From Verrucomicrobiaceae bacterium (GTDB taxonomy: Bacteria > Verrucomicrobiota > Verrucomicrobiia > Verrucomicrobiales > Verrucomicrobiaceae), in the NCBI GenBank assembly GCA_024232965.1, contig JACKQF010000006.1, positions 248,001 to 312,000 of the forward strand: DNA of 64,000 nt, read 5' to 3'. A model generated the notes under the pieces. That model had not been told where the DNA came from. It made no database searches and saw nothing but the letters and a program-made list of their open reading frames with translations. The position numbers and the translations under genes were made by a program. Positions 52,820 through 61,806 of this stretch are shown here, piece after piece; the stretch's first letter is position 1, and each line of letters starts with the position of its first letter.

Positions 52820-55495
52820 CTAACGGAGCAGGACGGCAAGAACGGAGCGGTCGCTCATGGTCAGGCGGACCGCCACGTCGGTGTTGTAAATGGTCCAGCC
52901 TAGTCCTCGGCTGCCGGATCCGGTGGGGTCGGTGGTGACGTCTAGCTTCATGCTGGTGAGCGCTGTCGTCTTACCGAAGGACGATTGATAAGTGCCCTTG
53001 CGCAGAAGGAGGTGCGGGCGGCGTAGGACTTCATCGCCTTGCGTACCGGCGTTCAGCCCCAAATCACCGCGATAGAGAGCCTGATTGGTGGCGCTCGTGC
53101 AGTTGGTGAGAGAGACCTGCACGATGTAGGTGCCGTAGTCATTCTCGGCGTCGATTTGCTGGATCGTTCCGACCTTTGCCCCACCCGTATCGGGAGCCGC
53201 ATCACCTTCGCGGATGAGGACTTCCCAATCGGTGAGTGAATTGCATCTCAACAGAGCGACATCGTTGGTAGATTTTACCCCAGTTCCGCGCAGCCTTGCC
53301 AGCACCAGTGCGCCTTGCTCACCAGGGAAGTAGCGAAGAAACTGGCTGATGACGACGCCACTGGGCAGACCGGCATTGGCGATTCCTTCCTGGCAGATGA
53401 GGTTGGAAATGGAGTTGCGAAAAATGGTCTCATTGGTGGTACTGGGCACGCCATTCAGCGAGCAGCGGAAGACCATGTCTCCGTAGCTGGCCGCTTCCCC
53501 AAGGAATGCCTTAACGGTGCCGCCACCCGCAGCGTCGCCAGTCCGAGCGATCAAAGTGGCGGGTGACGCTGTCGGGGATTTTGTCCACAATGCTGAACGG
53601 TTGGCCGAGGTGACGCCAGACCCCACCAAGGAGGTAGTTGCGATGGCCGAAAAGAAGTTGTTCGTGACTCGGGAGCCAACTTGGCCGAAAGAGAGCCCTG
53701 GAATGGGCGAGGCCGTCCCTTCGATGATGCTCCCGGTGATCAGCCCCGATTCGAGGTCGATCTTCATGGCGCAAGAGTCACTTACAGAACTCACTGATAC
53801 GGTCCCCGATTTGAGCGTGGAATAGATCGCCACATCGCTGTTTTCATTGCTCCCCACCACCGGACCCATGGCACCCACCTTTTGCCCAGTGAATCCCCCG
53901 CCCGTCATCGTATCCCCTTCTCGCAGGAGAATATCCACGGTGCTGCCATCGTCCCTTATGATTGCGTAATCGTTGCTGCTATTGATCCCGACTCCCTTTC
54001 CCTTCACCTGAGCCACCAAATGGTCGCTGTAAGTACCCACCGGATTGTAGATTCCAGTGATTTGAAGTGGTCCAACCGTATCGCCAGTCCTCAATCGGAG
54101 TTCCCAAAGCTCGTTCCTTTGCACAAATAGCCCGACGTTTTTGCCTGCGGGCGCTCCACGTCCCGTGAGGCCAGCTAGGAGGTATGAATCACGGGACGGA
54201 CTGACTCCGAATTTGGTGAAGGATCGAAATGTCGCCTCGGGAACCCCCGGTGTGGAATCCTTGGTTTGGGCGTAAGTGGCAAAGACAACGTTGGAGAGTT
54301 GCAGAGCGGCGGCTGGGCGCAGATAGACCTTGCCTGCGGCATACCCTGGAGACTCGAGGGCATTCGGTGCACCGATTAGCAAATGGTTACCAGCAAACGC
54401 CAGAGCACTGCCAACCGCATCTCCCGCTCGATATTCCGGGGAGAAAAACTCCCCCACAAAGCGGCCATTCTGAACGACGAAAACATCACCCGTGTCGGCA
54501 CCATTGCCATTGACGCCAGGTGCACCAATGAGGATTGTCCGATTGTAGATGGCGACGGCCTCACCAAAACGATCCTGGCTGGATCGATCAGTCCAGACGT
54601 ACTTGTCCCACTGATTCCGGCTTGGCACGTCGAATTCATAGACGGAGCCGCCATCGATGGTCGCCACTGTATCCGTTGGTGCCCCAATTGCGGCCCGGTC
54701 TCCACTGATGGCTACCGACCAGCCAAAGCGGTCACCACTGGCACCATCACCTGCCTGCCATTTATCGAGTTCATCACCAGTCTCGGCGTTGAAAAGATAC
54801 GCGGCCCCGCGCTGAGAGGCTTGTCCCGGAGCGCCGATGAGGGCGATCCCACCGCTAAGTGCTACCGATTTGCCAAAGCTGTCATTCGTATCGGTATCAC
54901 TCCCCGCACCTCGAAAGATGAGGGCAAAGGTCTTTGCCGTTGTGTCCAATTGAAAGAAGGAGACCGCTCCAGCATCGGGTTCGGCAGTTCCGTTGGGTGA
55001 ATCGTCCGAAGATGCCCCGATAGCGGCGATTGAACCTTCCAACGCCACCGTGGCACCGAACATCGACAGTGTCTCAGCAGCGTTGGACGGGATCTTCATC
55101 AACTGGCGACCATTGCTGACATCGAACACGTAGGCAGAACCCATCCCTGCGTCATCCATCGGCGCACCAATGACCGCGAAGTTTCCGCTGATCGCCACAG
55201 CGGCACCAAAATTGGCACCGTCCTCGGGATCCTCTGGCCTCAATGAGCGCAGACGTTTGCCTGTCTTGCTGTCAAAGACATGAACCGCGCCTCCCGCATC
55301 CGCTAGGTCGTCGTCTTCGGGGTTGCCGATGATGGAGTACTTCTGCGTGCCTGCAACGCTGGAACCGAAGCGGTGTAAAGTTCCAGAACTTGCCACCGGA
55401 CCGTGCAGGAGGAGGATTGGTTGCTCACTCGCCAACAATGAGGAAGTAGCGCATGAGAAAAGCGCCCAACCAAGGCAAAACGGTTTAGCATTCAT
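52820..55495 (-). CDS. Exported FG-GAP repeat protein sharing its C-terminal region with the 3054-6866 protein
   Basis: This 891-aa protein has a signal peptide (LGWALFSCATSSLLASE). Residues about 35-390 hold roughly seven FG-GAP-type repeats (FGAAVAISGNFAVIGAP, FGKSVALSGGIALIGAPG, FGWSVAISGDRAAIGAP), the fold of integrin alpha-like propellers. From about residue 400 to the end the sequence parallels the C-terminal half of the repeat protein at 3054-6866: spaced GxGxxSxND/NN motifs (ARLRGTGVKSTNDVALLR), an LLLRKGTYQ block near the end, and a final GSRGLGWTIYNTDVAVRL stretch. The two proteins therefore share a C-terminal module joined to different N-terminal repeats. A secreted adhesive or binding role is inferred. 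Confidence 0.82.
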   Translation of the reverse strand: MNAKPFCLGWALFSCATSSLLASEQPILLLHGPVASSGTLHRFGSSVAGTQKYSIIGNPEDDDLADAGGAVHVFDSKTGKRLRSLRPEDPEDGANFGAAVAISGNFAVIGAPMDDAGMGSAYVFDVSNGRQLMKIPSNAAETLSMFGATVALEGSIAAIGASSDDSPNGTAEPDAGAVSFFQLDTTAKTFALIFRGAGSDTDTNDSFGKSVALSGGIALIGAPGQASQRGAAYLFNAETGDELDKWQAGDGASGDRFGWSVAISGDRAAIGAPTDTVATIDGGSVYEFDVPSRNQWDKYVWTDRSSQDRFGEAVAIYNRTILIGAPGVNGNGADTGDVFVVQNGRFVGEFFSPEYRAGDAVGSALAFAGNHLLIGAPNALESPGYAAGKVYLRPAAALQLSNVVFATYAQTKDSTPGVPEATFRSFTKFGVSPSRDSYLLAGLTGRGAPAGKNVGLFVQRNELWELRLRTGDTVGPLQITGIYNPVGTYSDHLVAQVKGKGVGINSSNDYAIIRDDGSTVDILLREGDTMTGGGFTGQKVGAMGPVVGSNENSDVAIYSTLKSGTVSVSSVSDSCAMKIDLESGLITGSIIEGTASPIPGLSFGQVGSRVTNNFFSAIATTSLVGSGVTSANRSALWTKSPTASPATLIARTGDAAGGGTVKAFLGEAASYGDMVFRCSLNGVPSTTNETIFRNSISNLICQEGIANAGLPSGVVISQFLRYFPGEQGALVLARLRGTGVKSTNDVALLRCNSLTDWEVLIREGDAAPDTGGAKVGTIQQIDAENDYGTYIVQVSLTNCTSATNQALYRGDLGLNAGTQGDEVLRRPHLLLRKGTYQSSFGKTTALTSMKLDVTTDPTGSGSRGLGWTIYNTDVAVRLTMSDRSVLAVLLR

Positions 55496-55622
55496 AGACG
55501 GTCAGGCTGGACTCCATGCTGGCCAAACACAACCACAATCCAACCCCGATTCGCCGCTGGTGGATGCCAGATTCATTTTCAGGCGAAGTGATTGGTCCGT
55601 TGCTTGCTGCGCAATCAGGACG

Positions 55623-56477
55623 ATGCTGCGGCACATGTCTTTTCAGATCAACGCTAACCTCCAATACGACGTCCTGGAGCGTAGCACGGTCTTGCTAAGC
55701 ATTCACGCGTTGGCAACTCAGAATCAAAGACTCTGGGGGGAATACTTCACCGTGACACCCGACGTGCAGTGGGAGCCCTTGCGTGTCGGAACCGGTGATA
55801 CCCGCTACGTACGGCTAGATACGGGAACTGCGACAACCCTCGAAGTGACCTATACAGTCATGGCGGAGACGCGCCACACCATGGTCAGTCACGAGCAGAT
55901 TCTGGGCATCCCGATCTCGGAGGTCAGGCGGTCGGCGATCCCGTATTTGTTCCCCAGCCGCTACTGCCAATCTGACCGGCTCGGTCGGTTGGCGATGAAG
56001 ATGTTTGGCCACATCAACGCTCCCTACTTCCAGGCCGTGGCCATTGCGGATTGGATCTTTGACAACATCGACTACCTCAGCGGCGCGACGGACACAGCGA
56101 CATCCGCCTTTGATACGGTGACGCAACGTGCCGGAGTGTGCCGGGATTTTGCGCATCTCGGTATCGCGTTTTGCAGGGCATTGTCGATCCCTGCGCGCTA
56201 CTTTGCTGGCTACGCCTGCAACATGGAACCGCCAGACTTTCACGCCTGTTTTGAGGCCTGCATCGGGAATCGTTGGTTCATCTTTGATCCAACGCGAAGA
56301 GCAGCACTAAATGGCCTCGTGCGCATCGCCACCGGGCGAGATGCTGCAGATGCCGCAGTGGCAACGATCTTCGGGCAGATGCAACTGACAAACATGTCGG
56401 TTTCATGTGTGTCAGAAAGCTTTCAACCGCTCACTGCGGAAGACCTAACCGGTCAAGCGATCATGATTGAGTCCTAG
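55623..56477 (+). CDS. Transglutaminase-like cysteine protease family protein
   Basis: This 284-aa protein begins at ATG 55623; ATG 55635 is also possible. The N-terminal part (about 1-110) is a beta domain starting MSFQINANLQYDVLERST. The transglutaminase core has the catalytic triad C173 in GVCRDFAHLG, H207 in DFHACFEA and D222 in FIFDPTRR. Such bacterial proteins act as peptidases or protein-crosslinking enzymes. No signal peptide is seen with either start, so it may be cytoplasmic. It is divergent from the FG-GAP gene and convergent with amylosucrase. Confidence 0.87.
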   Translation: MLRHMSFQINANLQYDVLERSTVLLSIHALATQNQRLWGEYFTVTPDVQWEPLRVGTGDTRYVRLDTGTATTLEVTYTVMAETRHTMVSHEQILGIPISEVRRSAIPYLFPSRYCQSDRLGRLAMKMFGHINAPYFQAVAIADWIFDNIDYLSGATDTATSAFDTVTQRAGVCRDFAHLGIAFCRALSIPARYFAGYACNMEPPDFHACFEACIGNRWFIFDPTRRAALNGLVRIATGRDAADAAVATIFGQMQLTNMSVSCVSESFQPLTAEDLTGQAIMIES

Positions 56478-56513
56478 CGGACGTCTGATCAATGTCATAG
56501 CAGCCAGCTCGCT

Positions 56514-58472
56514 TCAACGTGGACCGCCGACTAGGACCATGAAACGACAACCTTCCATGTGCAGGGCCTGAGAGGCGGTGATGACTTGGCCGGTCATCAG
56601 GTCCGTGAGCGTCCGGCGCAGCCCCAATTGGCGAAGGCGGGTGCCGGAGAGCTCCTGGGGGTGGTCGGAAAAGTTCGCCAGAATCAGCGCGGTCTGGTCT
56701 AGGTGATGACGGAAGTAGCCAAAGACATGCACGTTGGAAGTATCGATGATCTCCGTCTCGGTGCGGTCAAAGGCAGCGTTGTTGCGCCGCACCTCGCCAA
56801 GCTTGAGGATGCCCTGGTAGATTTCGTTTTGATACGTGCCGGGGTCGCTACGCTTCTTTGCCAATTCCCAGTCAAAGATTGGACGGTGAACCCAGCGGCT
56901 ATCGCCGGCGGTCTCGGGGTCATCTTTGAAGCTGTAGTCATTTAGCGTCCCGACGGCATCGCCCGCATAGATGAGCGGGATTCCGCCGATGGTGAAGATC
57001 ACCCCATGCAGTAGCAGGATCCGCCGGACAGCGAGCGCCGCTTGCTCTGGATCGTCTTCTTCCAAAGCCTCTTCCAGCCCGGCTAGCGAGGCAGTGGCAC
57101 CTGAAACACGCGCGTCCCCAGTCTGCGGGTTTTCTTGGAAGGGCAATCCGCGGGCGAAGCTGGCTTCGTGACTTCCGGTGTAGAACTGGGTCAGAAACTT
57201 CCGATGATCCGCCGCACTCATGCCGATCTCTGCCATGTCTTCGTCGGAAAAGGTCCAACCGATGTCATCGTGACAACGGATGTAGTTTACCCAAGCGCAG
57301 TCTGGATGGATCGCGAAGCGCTTCTTCATGCTATGGCGGAGCAACTCCACCTTGCGGGTTGCGCAGGCATTCCACAACAAGGCCATGAGCGTGGGGTTGT
57401 AGGAGAGCTGGCACTCGCCTGGATCGATGTACTTGGCCACCTCATCTGGATGCACGATCGCTTCAGATTTAAAGAGCAGCGCAGGCGCGGTGATGCGGAC
57501 CAGGAGGTTGAAGGCACGAATGATCTTGTGTGCTTCGGGGAGATTCTCGCAATTGGTGCCGAGCTTTTTCCAGACAAATGCCACTGCATCGAGACGCAAG
57601 ATGCCAACGCCTTGATTGGCGAGGAAGAGCATCTCCTCTGCCATCTTGCTGAAGACGACAGGGTTCTCGTAGTTGAGGTCCCACTGGTAGTTCTTGAACG
57701 TGGTCCAGACCCACTTGCGGATGCGACTTCGGTAAGTGAAGCTGCCGGGATGCTCGTCAGGAAAGACGGCGTTGACGGTCTGCTCGTATTGATCAGGCAA
57801 GGTCCGATCATCGAACATGCGGTAGTAGTCCTGGTATTCGGGATCCCCCGCAAGGGCCTTCTTGGCCCACTCGTGCTCGTCGGAGGTGTGATTGTACACA
57901 AAGTCCAGACAAAGGCTGATGCCGTGGTTTCGCAGATCGGCGGCCAGCTCTGCTAGGTCCTCCATGGTTCCCAGGGCGGGGTCCGTCTCCCGGTAGCTGC
58001 TGATCGCATAACCGCCATCGCTATCACCTTCAGGACAACGAAAAGGCGGCATGACATGCAAATAGGTCACGCCTAATTCTTTGAGAAAGGGAATCTTTTC
58101 CCGCAGGCCATGGAGATTGCCGGCGAAGTGATTGGCGTACACAATGTACCCGATCATCTGATTGGATCGATACCAACTCGGATGCATCTCCCGCTGTGCA
58201 TCCAGTGCTTTTAGCTCGATGGGCCGCTCCACCCACATCCGAGTGGCGGAGATCATGATGCTCTCCAGGTGATAAAAGAAGTCGTAGTGGCCACTGTAGA
58301 GCTGGTGCAAGAGCTCAAACAACGGGTGAAAGTACTGCCTCATGCGTGAAGAAAAGACCTCCCACTCCGGCTCAGGCACTTGGGGGAATCGATCCCTCAA
58401 GCGCGGAAGGATTCGTTCAAAGGAAGAGCGACTCTGACGCGCAATCCAATCGTTGTTTGTTTGGGGTGTCAT
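56514..58472 (-). CDS. ams: Amylosucrase
   Basis: This 652-aa GH13 enzyme moves glucose from sucrose onto a growing alpha-1,4-glucan and releases fructose. The catalytic residues are nucleophile D295 in GILRLDAVAF, acid/base E337 in KSEAIVHPDEV and transition-state D402 in RCHDDIGWTF. Each is nine positions beyond its counterpart in Neisseria amylosucrase (D286, E328, D393), as is the H401 before D402. Sucrose-specific segments such as GTNCENLPEAHKIIRAFN and LSYNPTLMALLWNA also match amylosucrase rather than ordinary amylases. ATG 58472 was chosen; the frame is open upstream into the SPS gene. It starts 7 bp after the SPS stop. Confidence 0.95.
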   Translation of the reverse strand: MTPQTNNDWIARQSRSSFERILPRLRDRFPQVPEPEWEVFSSRMRQYFHPLFELLHQLYSGHYDFFYHLESIMISATRMWVERPIELKALDAQREMHPSWYRSNQMIGYIVYANHFAGNLHGLREKIPFLKELGVTYLHVMPPFRCPEGDSDGGYAISSYRETDPALGTMEDLAELAADLRNHGISLCLDFVYNHTSDEHEWAKKALAGDPEYQDYYRMFDDRTLPDQYEQTVNAVFPDEHPGSFTYRSRIRKWVWTTFKNYQWDLNYENPVVFSKMAEEMLFLANQGVGILRLDAVAFVWKKLGTNCENLPEAHKIIRAFNLLVRITAPALLFKSEAIVHPDEVAKYIDPGECQLSYNPTLMALLWNACATRKVELLRHSMKKRFAIHPDCAWVNYIRCHDDIGWTFSDEDMAEIGMSAADHRKFLTQFYTGSHEASFARGLPFQENPQTGDARVSGATASLAGLEEALEEDDPEQAALAVRRILLLHGVIFTIGGIPLIYAGDAVGTLNDYSFKDDPETAGDSRWVHRPIFDWELAKKRSDPGTYQNEIYQGILKLGEVRRNNAAFDRTETEIIDTSNVHVFGYFRHHLDQTALILANFSDHPQELSGTRLRQLGLRRTLTDLMTGQVITASQALHMEGCRFMVLVGGPR

Positions 58473-58479
58473 TTTGGAT

Positions 58480-60660
58480 CTAGGGTTTGAGGAAACCGGT
58501 GCTGCGAATGCCATCGAGAATGCCAGCGGCACTCGGCTGGGGGGAAAAGTAGATGCGGCGCTGCCCGCGCAGTACTTCCATCTCCGGTGCATGATTCCCG
58601 ACGACGACGCCCCGCGTCGCTCCGGTAAACATGTCCAGGTCGTTACCCGCATCTCCAAACACGACGGTGTTTTTTAGTGGGATGTGCCACTTATTGCCGA
58701 TGAAGCGGACTGCCCGACCCTTGGAGGCGCGCTTTGGCAAGACATCGAGGTAGGAACCATGGGTGATGATGATACTGACATGCCGCCCCAGTCTGCCCAG
58801 GGCCTCACGAACGACAGCTTCATCGATACCGGCATCGCCCGAGTTTTCATCAATGTAATAGGAGAGCTTGTGCTTCGTCTGCAGGTGCCTCTCCTGCATC
58901 TGGAGCATCGGGACCTTTGCCAGTGCCTGGCGGATGGCATCGGGATTCCAGCGGTAGTCGATGTGATCCGTCCACGCCTTGTCAGAGTCGCTCTCTTTGA
59001 ATCCGTAGTAGATTTGCGTGCCCACATCGCAGATGGCCACATCAGGCACGGGCAGGTCGTGCTGCGCGAAGAGCGTCTCCACGCTTTTCAGTGATCTGCC
59101 GGTGGCAATACCAAACACAAACTGTGTTCCACGCTGTCGCAATAGAGTCCGCAGCTCATCGAGTCCCGTATAGTCCCCCGTTTCGCTGATCAAGGTGCCA
59201 TCGACGTCTGCTACGATCATTCGATCCGCTACTTTGAGCTGCTCAAAAATGCGCGAGTTCTGGATGGCGTTCTTTTTGCCGAGCCCTTTTGAGCTCTCCA
59301 GATTTGTCTTCACCAAACTCAGGTAGCGGTCCACATGCGCCTCCCAGCTGTAGTGCTCGCGTATTTTTTCAATCCCACGATGCGACAGCACCGTCCAGTT
59401 TTCAGGATCGACGAGTAGTTCGTGAAGTGCTTTTTGAATAGCGCCGGTATCAGTGGGCGGGACGAGCAGACCATTCTGGCACTTCGGTAGAATCTCGGCC
59501 GGGCCCCCGTCTTGCGTCGCGACGACGGGGCAGCCAGATGCTGTCGCTTCCAGGATCGTCAAGCCAAAAGGCTCCGTCAGGGCGATGTTGATGAACACGC
59601 CTTTGCGCTCTGCACAAAGGCGGTAGATCTCTGGCACCTCCCACTCCACATCGTGGCGTTTTGGGATCGCGAGCTTTCCATAGAGGTTGTACTTGTCCAT
59701 CAACAGCAGGAGATCCGTCAGCACTTCGCGCTCTCCATGTGGCATGGTCTCGATATCACTGCGGATGCCGGCAAAAATGACGAGATTTGCCAGCGCCTGC
59801 AGTCCCTTGTCAGTACCATAGGCCGCCAACAATCCGTGGATGTTTTTTTTGGTGTCGGGGCGACACAGCGCCAGGATGAAGGGTTTTTCGGGATGCGACA
59901 AAAAGTTTGCCAGTGTTTCGCGCGCGGAAATCTTCGCACGCATCCGCTCTGGTGGAATCTCCATCGGTGCCAGCACATCCTGGTAATAAGGGAAGTAGCG
60001 GCCAAAGTTTAGCCCCGGTGGGATAACGTGAAATTCCGCCCGGTCAAAGCTGTCATACACCTCATAGGTGCTGATTTCCTGCGTCGTTGAGGTCACGATA
60101 AACTCCGCATTCACCAACGTCGCATCTTCTGCACCGAATCGCTTGTCAAATTGATACCGCGCCGTCGCATCTGCCTCCAGCATGCCGGAGTCCATCAGCT
60201 TCCTGAGCTTTGGCATGCCCAGCGAGTGACCCGTCTGGCAGAAGGGCACGTTCAAGATTGAGCACAACTCCGCGACAGCATAACCCGCGTCTGCGTAGTG
60301 ACCGTGGATCCAGTCGGGGAAGACTTTCTCTTGTTTGATATGCGTCACCGCATTCGCCACGTACTCATCCAGGTGGGGCCAGAGTCGCTCCTTGGGCAGA
60401 TACTTTTTTCCGCCACAGGTGATGCGCCGAATGTGAAACTTCTCGCTCACCACCTCCACTGCTTTGGCGTAGTCAGGACCAGTGGCAGGATCTTCGATAC
60501 GACGGGTGAACAGGTCGACGTGGGTGACGTCTGGACGTTCACTCAGCGCCTTTGCCAGTTCCATCACGTAAACAATCTGTCCGCCGTTGTCCGCATCTCG
60601 GCCAATTTCCAGATCGTGGGCACGGAACAAGCCGTGTAAACTGTGCAATTGAATCCTCAT
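58480..60660 (-). CDS. sps: Sucrose-phosphate synthase with C-terminal HAD phosphatase-like domain
   Basis: This 726-aa protein has a GT4 glycosyltransferase region (about 1-460) with DADNGGQIVYVMELAKAL, SLGMPKLRKL and EPFGLTILEATASGCPVVATQDGG, typical of sucrose-phosphate synthase. A HAD-type domain follows (about 478-726), with DVDGTL at D485-D487, GIATGRS and GDAGNDLDMF. The HAD catalytic aspartates are intact, so this domain may be active, unlike the phosphatase-like domain of some cyanobacterial SPS enzymes. It makes sucrose 6-phosphate from UDP-glucose and fructose 6-phosphate. The separate phosphatase gene is 99 bp upstream; amylosucrase is 7 bp downstream. Confidence 0.94.
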   Translation of the reverse strand: MRIQLHSLHGLFRAHDLEIGRDADNGGQIVYVMELAKALSERPDVTHVDLFTRRIEDPATGPDYAKAVEVVSEKFHIRRITCGGKKYLPKERLWPHLDEYVANAVTHIKQEKVFPDWIHGHYADAGYAVAELCSILNVPFCQTGHSLGMPKLRKLMDSGMLEADATARYQFDKRFGAEDATLVNAEFIVTSTTQEISTYEVYDSFDRAEFHVIPPGLNFGRYFPYYQDVLAPMEIPPERMRAKISARETLANFLSHPEKPFILALCRPDTKKNIHGLLAAYGTDKGLQALANLVIFAGIRSDIETMPHGEREVLTDLLLLMDKYNLYGKLAIPKRHDVEWEVPEIYRLCAERKGVFINIALTEPFGLTILEATASGCPVVATQDGGPAEILPKCQNGLLVPPTDTGAIQKALHELLVDPENWTVLSHRGIEKIREHYSWEAHVDRYLSLVKTNLESSKGLGKKNAIQNSRIFEQLKVADRMIVADVDGTLISETGDYTGLDELRTLLRQRGTQFVFGIATGRSLKSVETLFAQHDLPVPDVAICDVGTQIYYGFKESDSDKAWTDHIDYRWNPDAIRQALAKVPMLQMQERHLQTKHKLSYYIDENSGDAGIDEAVVREALGRLGRHVSIIITHGSYLDVLPKRASKGRAVRFIGNKWHIPLKNTVVFGDAGNDLDMFTGATRGVVVGNHAPEMEVLRGQRRIYFSPQPSAAGILDGIRSTGFLKP

Positions 60661-60699
60661 AGGGCAGTGGATATCTACCCCAGGGTATAGCTGATTTCA

Positions 60700-60712
60700 G
60701 GCCGAAACGGCC
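60700..60712 (-). other. Hairpin in the leader of the SPS gene
   Basis: GGCCG and CGGCC flank an AAA loop in the 99 bp between sucrose-phosphatase and SPS. No T run follows on the coding strand, so it is not a clear terminator. It may affect SPS translation or processing of the shared transcript. Confidence 0.35.
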
Positions 60713-60759
60713 ACGGCGTGGATATGACTTAACGGCGGTAAGCCATTCACCTGCTAAGC

Positions 60760-61635
60760 TCAAACTGCTGCTGCCTCGATAGCGCAGAGCGTCTCCGGAA
60801 AAAAATGCGCCAACCCCTCGATGATGCCCGCTGCATAGTTACCGTTCATCCCAAAGGCATCCCCACGCGCCAGATACAGACGATCACCGCAGCCATTGGC
60901 AGCCGCCAGCCGCAGCGCCTCCGCCTTCACCTCATCGGTGGCATTCGCTACCAGCACGGAAGCAAAATCACTGGTCAGCACCGGCAAATCATTGCCGCTA
61001 TCACCCGCGTAGAGCACCCGATCTTCCTCGGTCCCAGAACTCGCCACCAACCACTGCAGCGCGCCTAGCTTTGTCGCGCCACTGGCCATCACATCGATCA
61101 ATCCCATGGGCACCGTTTCATCCACACTCCAAATCAACTCATAGGCCAGACCCGCCGCATCCAGGTGCGACTCCATTTCGGTCATCACACGTTCGCGATC
61201 TTCAATCTTCGCGACATCAAAACTCAGCTTGTGATCACCCTGTGCCGATTCTGCTTGCAGACAAATCCCACCGATATGACTCACCAAGGGCAACACATCC
61301 TGCCAGTGTTTCCCTTGCCAACGGCGAGAAAGGAGCGCATGCCACTGATCGTCTCGCTCCCACGCATCGTTCTCCCGATGATAAATCGTCGCCCCCACAT
61401 CGGCGATGATCCAATCCGGCATCGGTAGGTCATAGGTCGGTACTGCCTCCAAGACCAGCCCCAAAGAGCGCCCACTCACGTAGGCCAAGCCAATCCGACC
61501 CTCGCCAACCAATTGCCGCAACATCGGTCGAGCGGCGGCGGACTCCGGCTGCCCACCATTGGGCAACAAGGTCCGGTCGAGATCTGTCGCAATGAGGAGG
61601 CGTGAAGAACGAACGATCATAGAACCCTGATGCAT
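60760..61635 (-). CDS. spp: Sucrose-phosphate phosphatase (HAD-IIB)
   Basis: This 291-aa phosphatase has the SPP signature ATDLDRTLLP, with catalytic D18 and D20, the VSGRS motif II, KLGALQWLV with the conserved lysine, and YAGDSGNDLPVL as motif IV. It removes phosphate from sucrose 6-phosphate made by SPS. It is the first gene of the minus-strand block followed by SPS and amylosucrase. ATG 61635 was used; ATG 61620, five codons in, follows a CAGGG stretch and is equally possible. The start region is divergent from the TPR protein gene at 61807. Confidence 0.93.
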   Translation of the reverse strand: MHQGSMIVRSSRLLIATDLDRTLLPNGGQPESAAARPMLRQLVGEGRIGLAYVSGRSLGLVLEAVPTYDLPMPDWIIADVGATIYHRENDAWERDDQWHALLSRRWQGKHWQDVLPLVSHIGGICLQAESAQGDHKLSFDVAKIEDRERVMTEMESHLDAAGLAYELIWSVDETVPMGLIDVMASGATKLGALQWLVASSGTEEDRVLYAGDSGNDLPVLTSDFASVLVANATDEVKAEALRLAAANGCGDRLYLARGDAFGMNGNYAAGIIEGLAHFFPETLCAIEAAAV

Positions 61636-61806
61636 ACTTCACGCTGGACAGACTTCAACCCACGCTAGGCCACCAAAGGGGTTCATCGGCATCCGGCCCA
61701 GTTCCTGCTTAAACCCATTTTCGCATTGAAACTTTTCCGGCACTTCGCAGTCCTGCCTTGCGCATTTGTCGGGAATTCTCTATGAAATGAGTTGAGCGCG
61801 GTCTCC

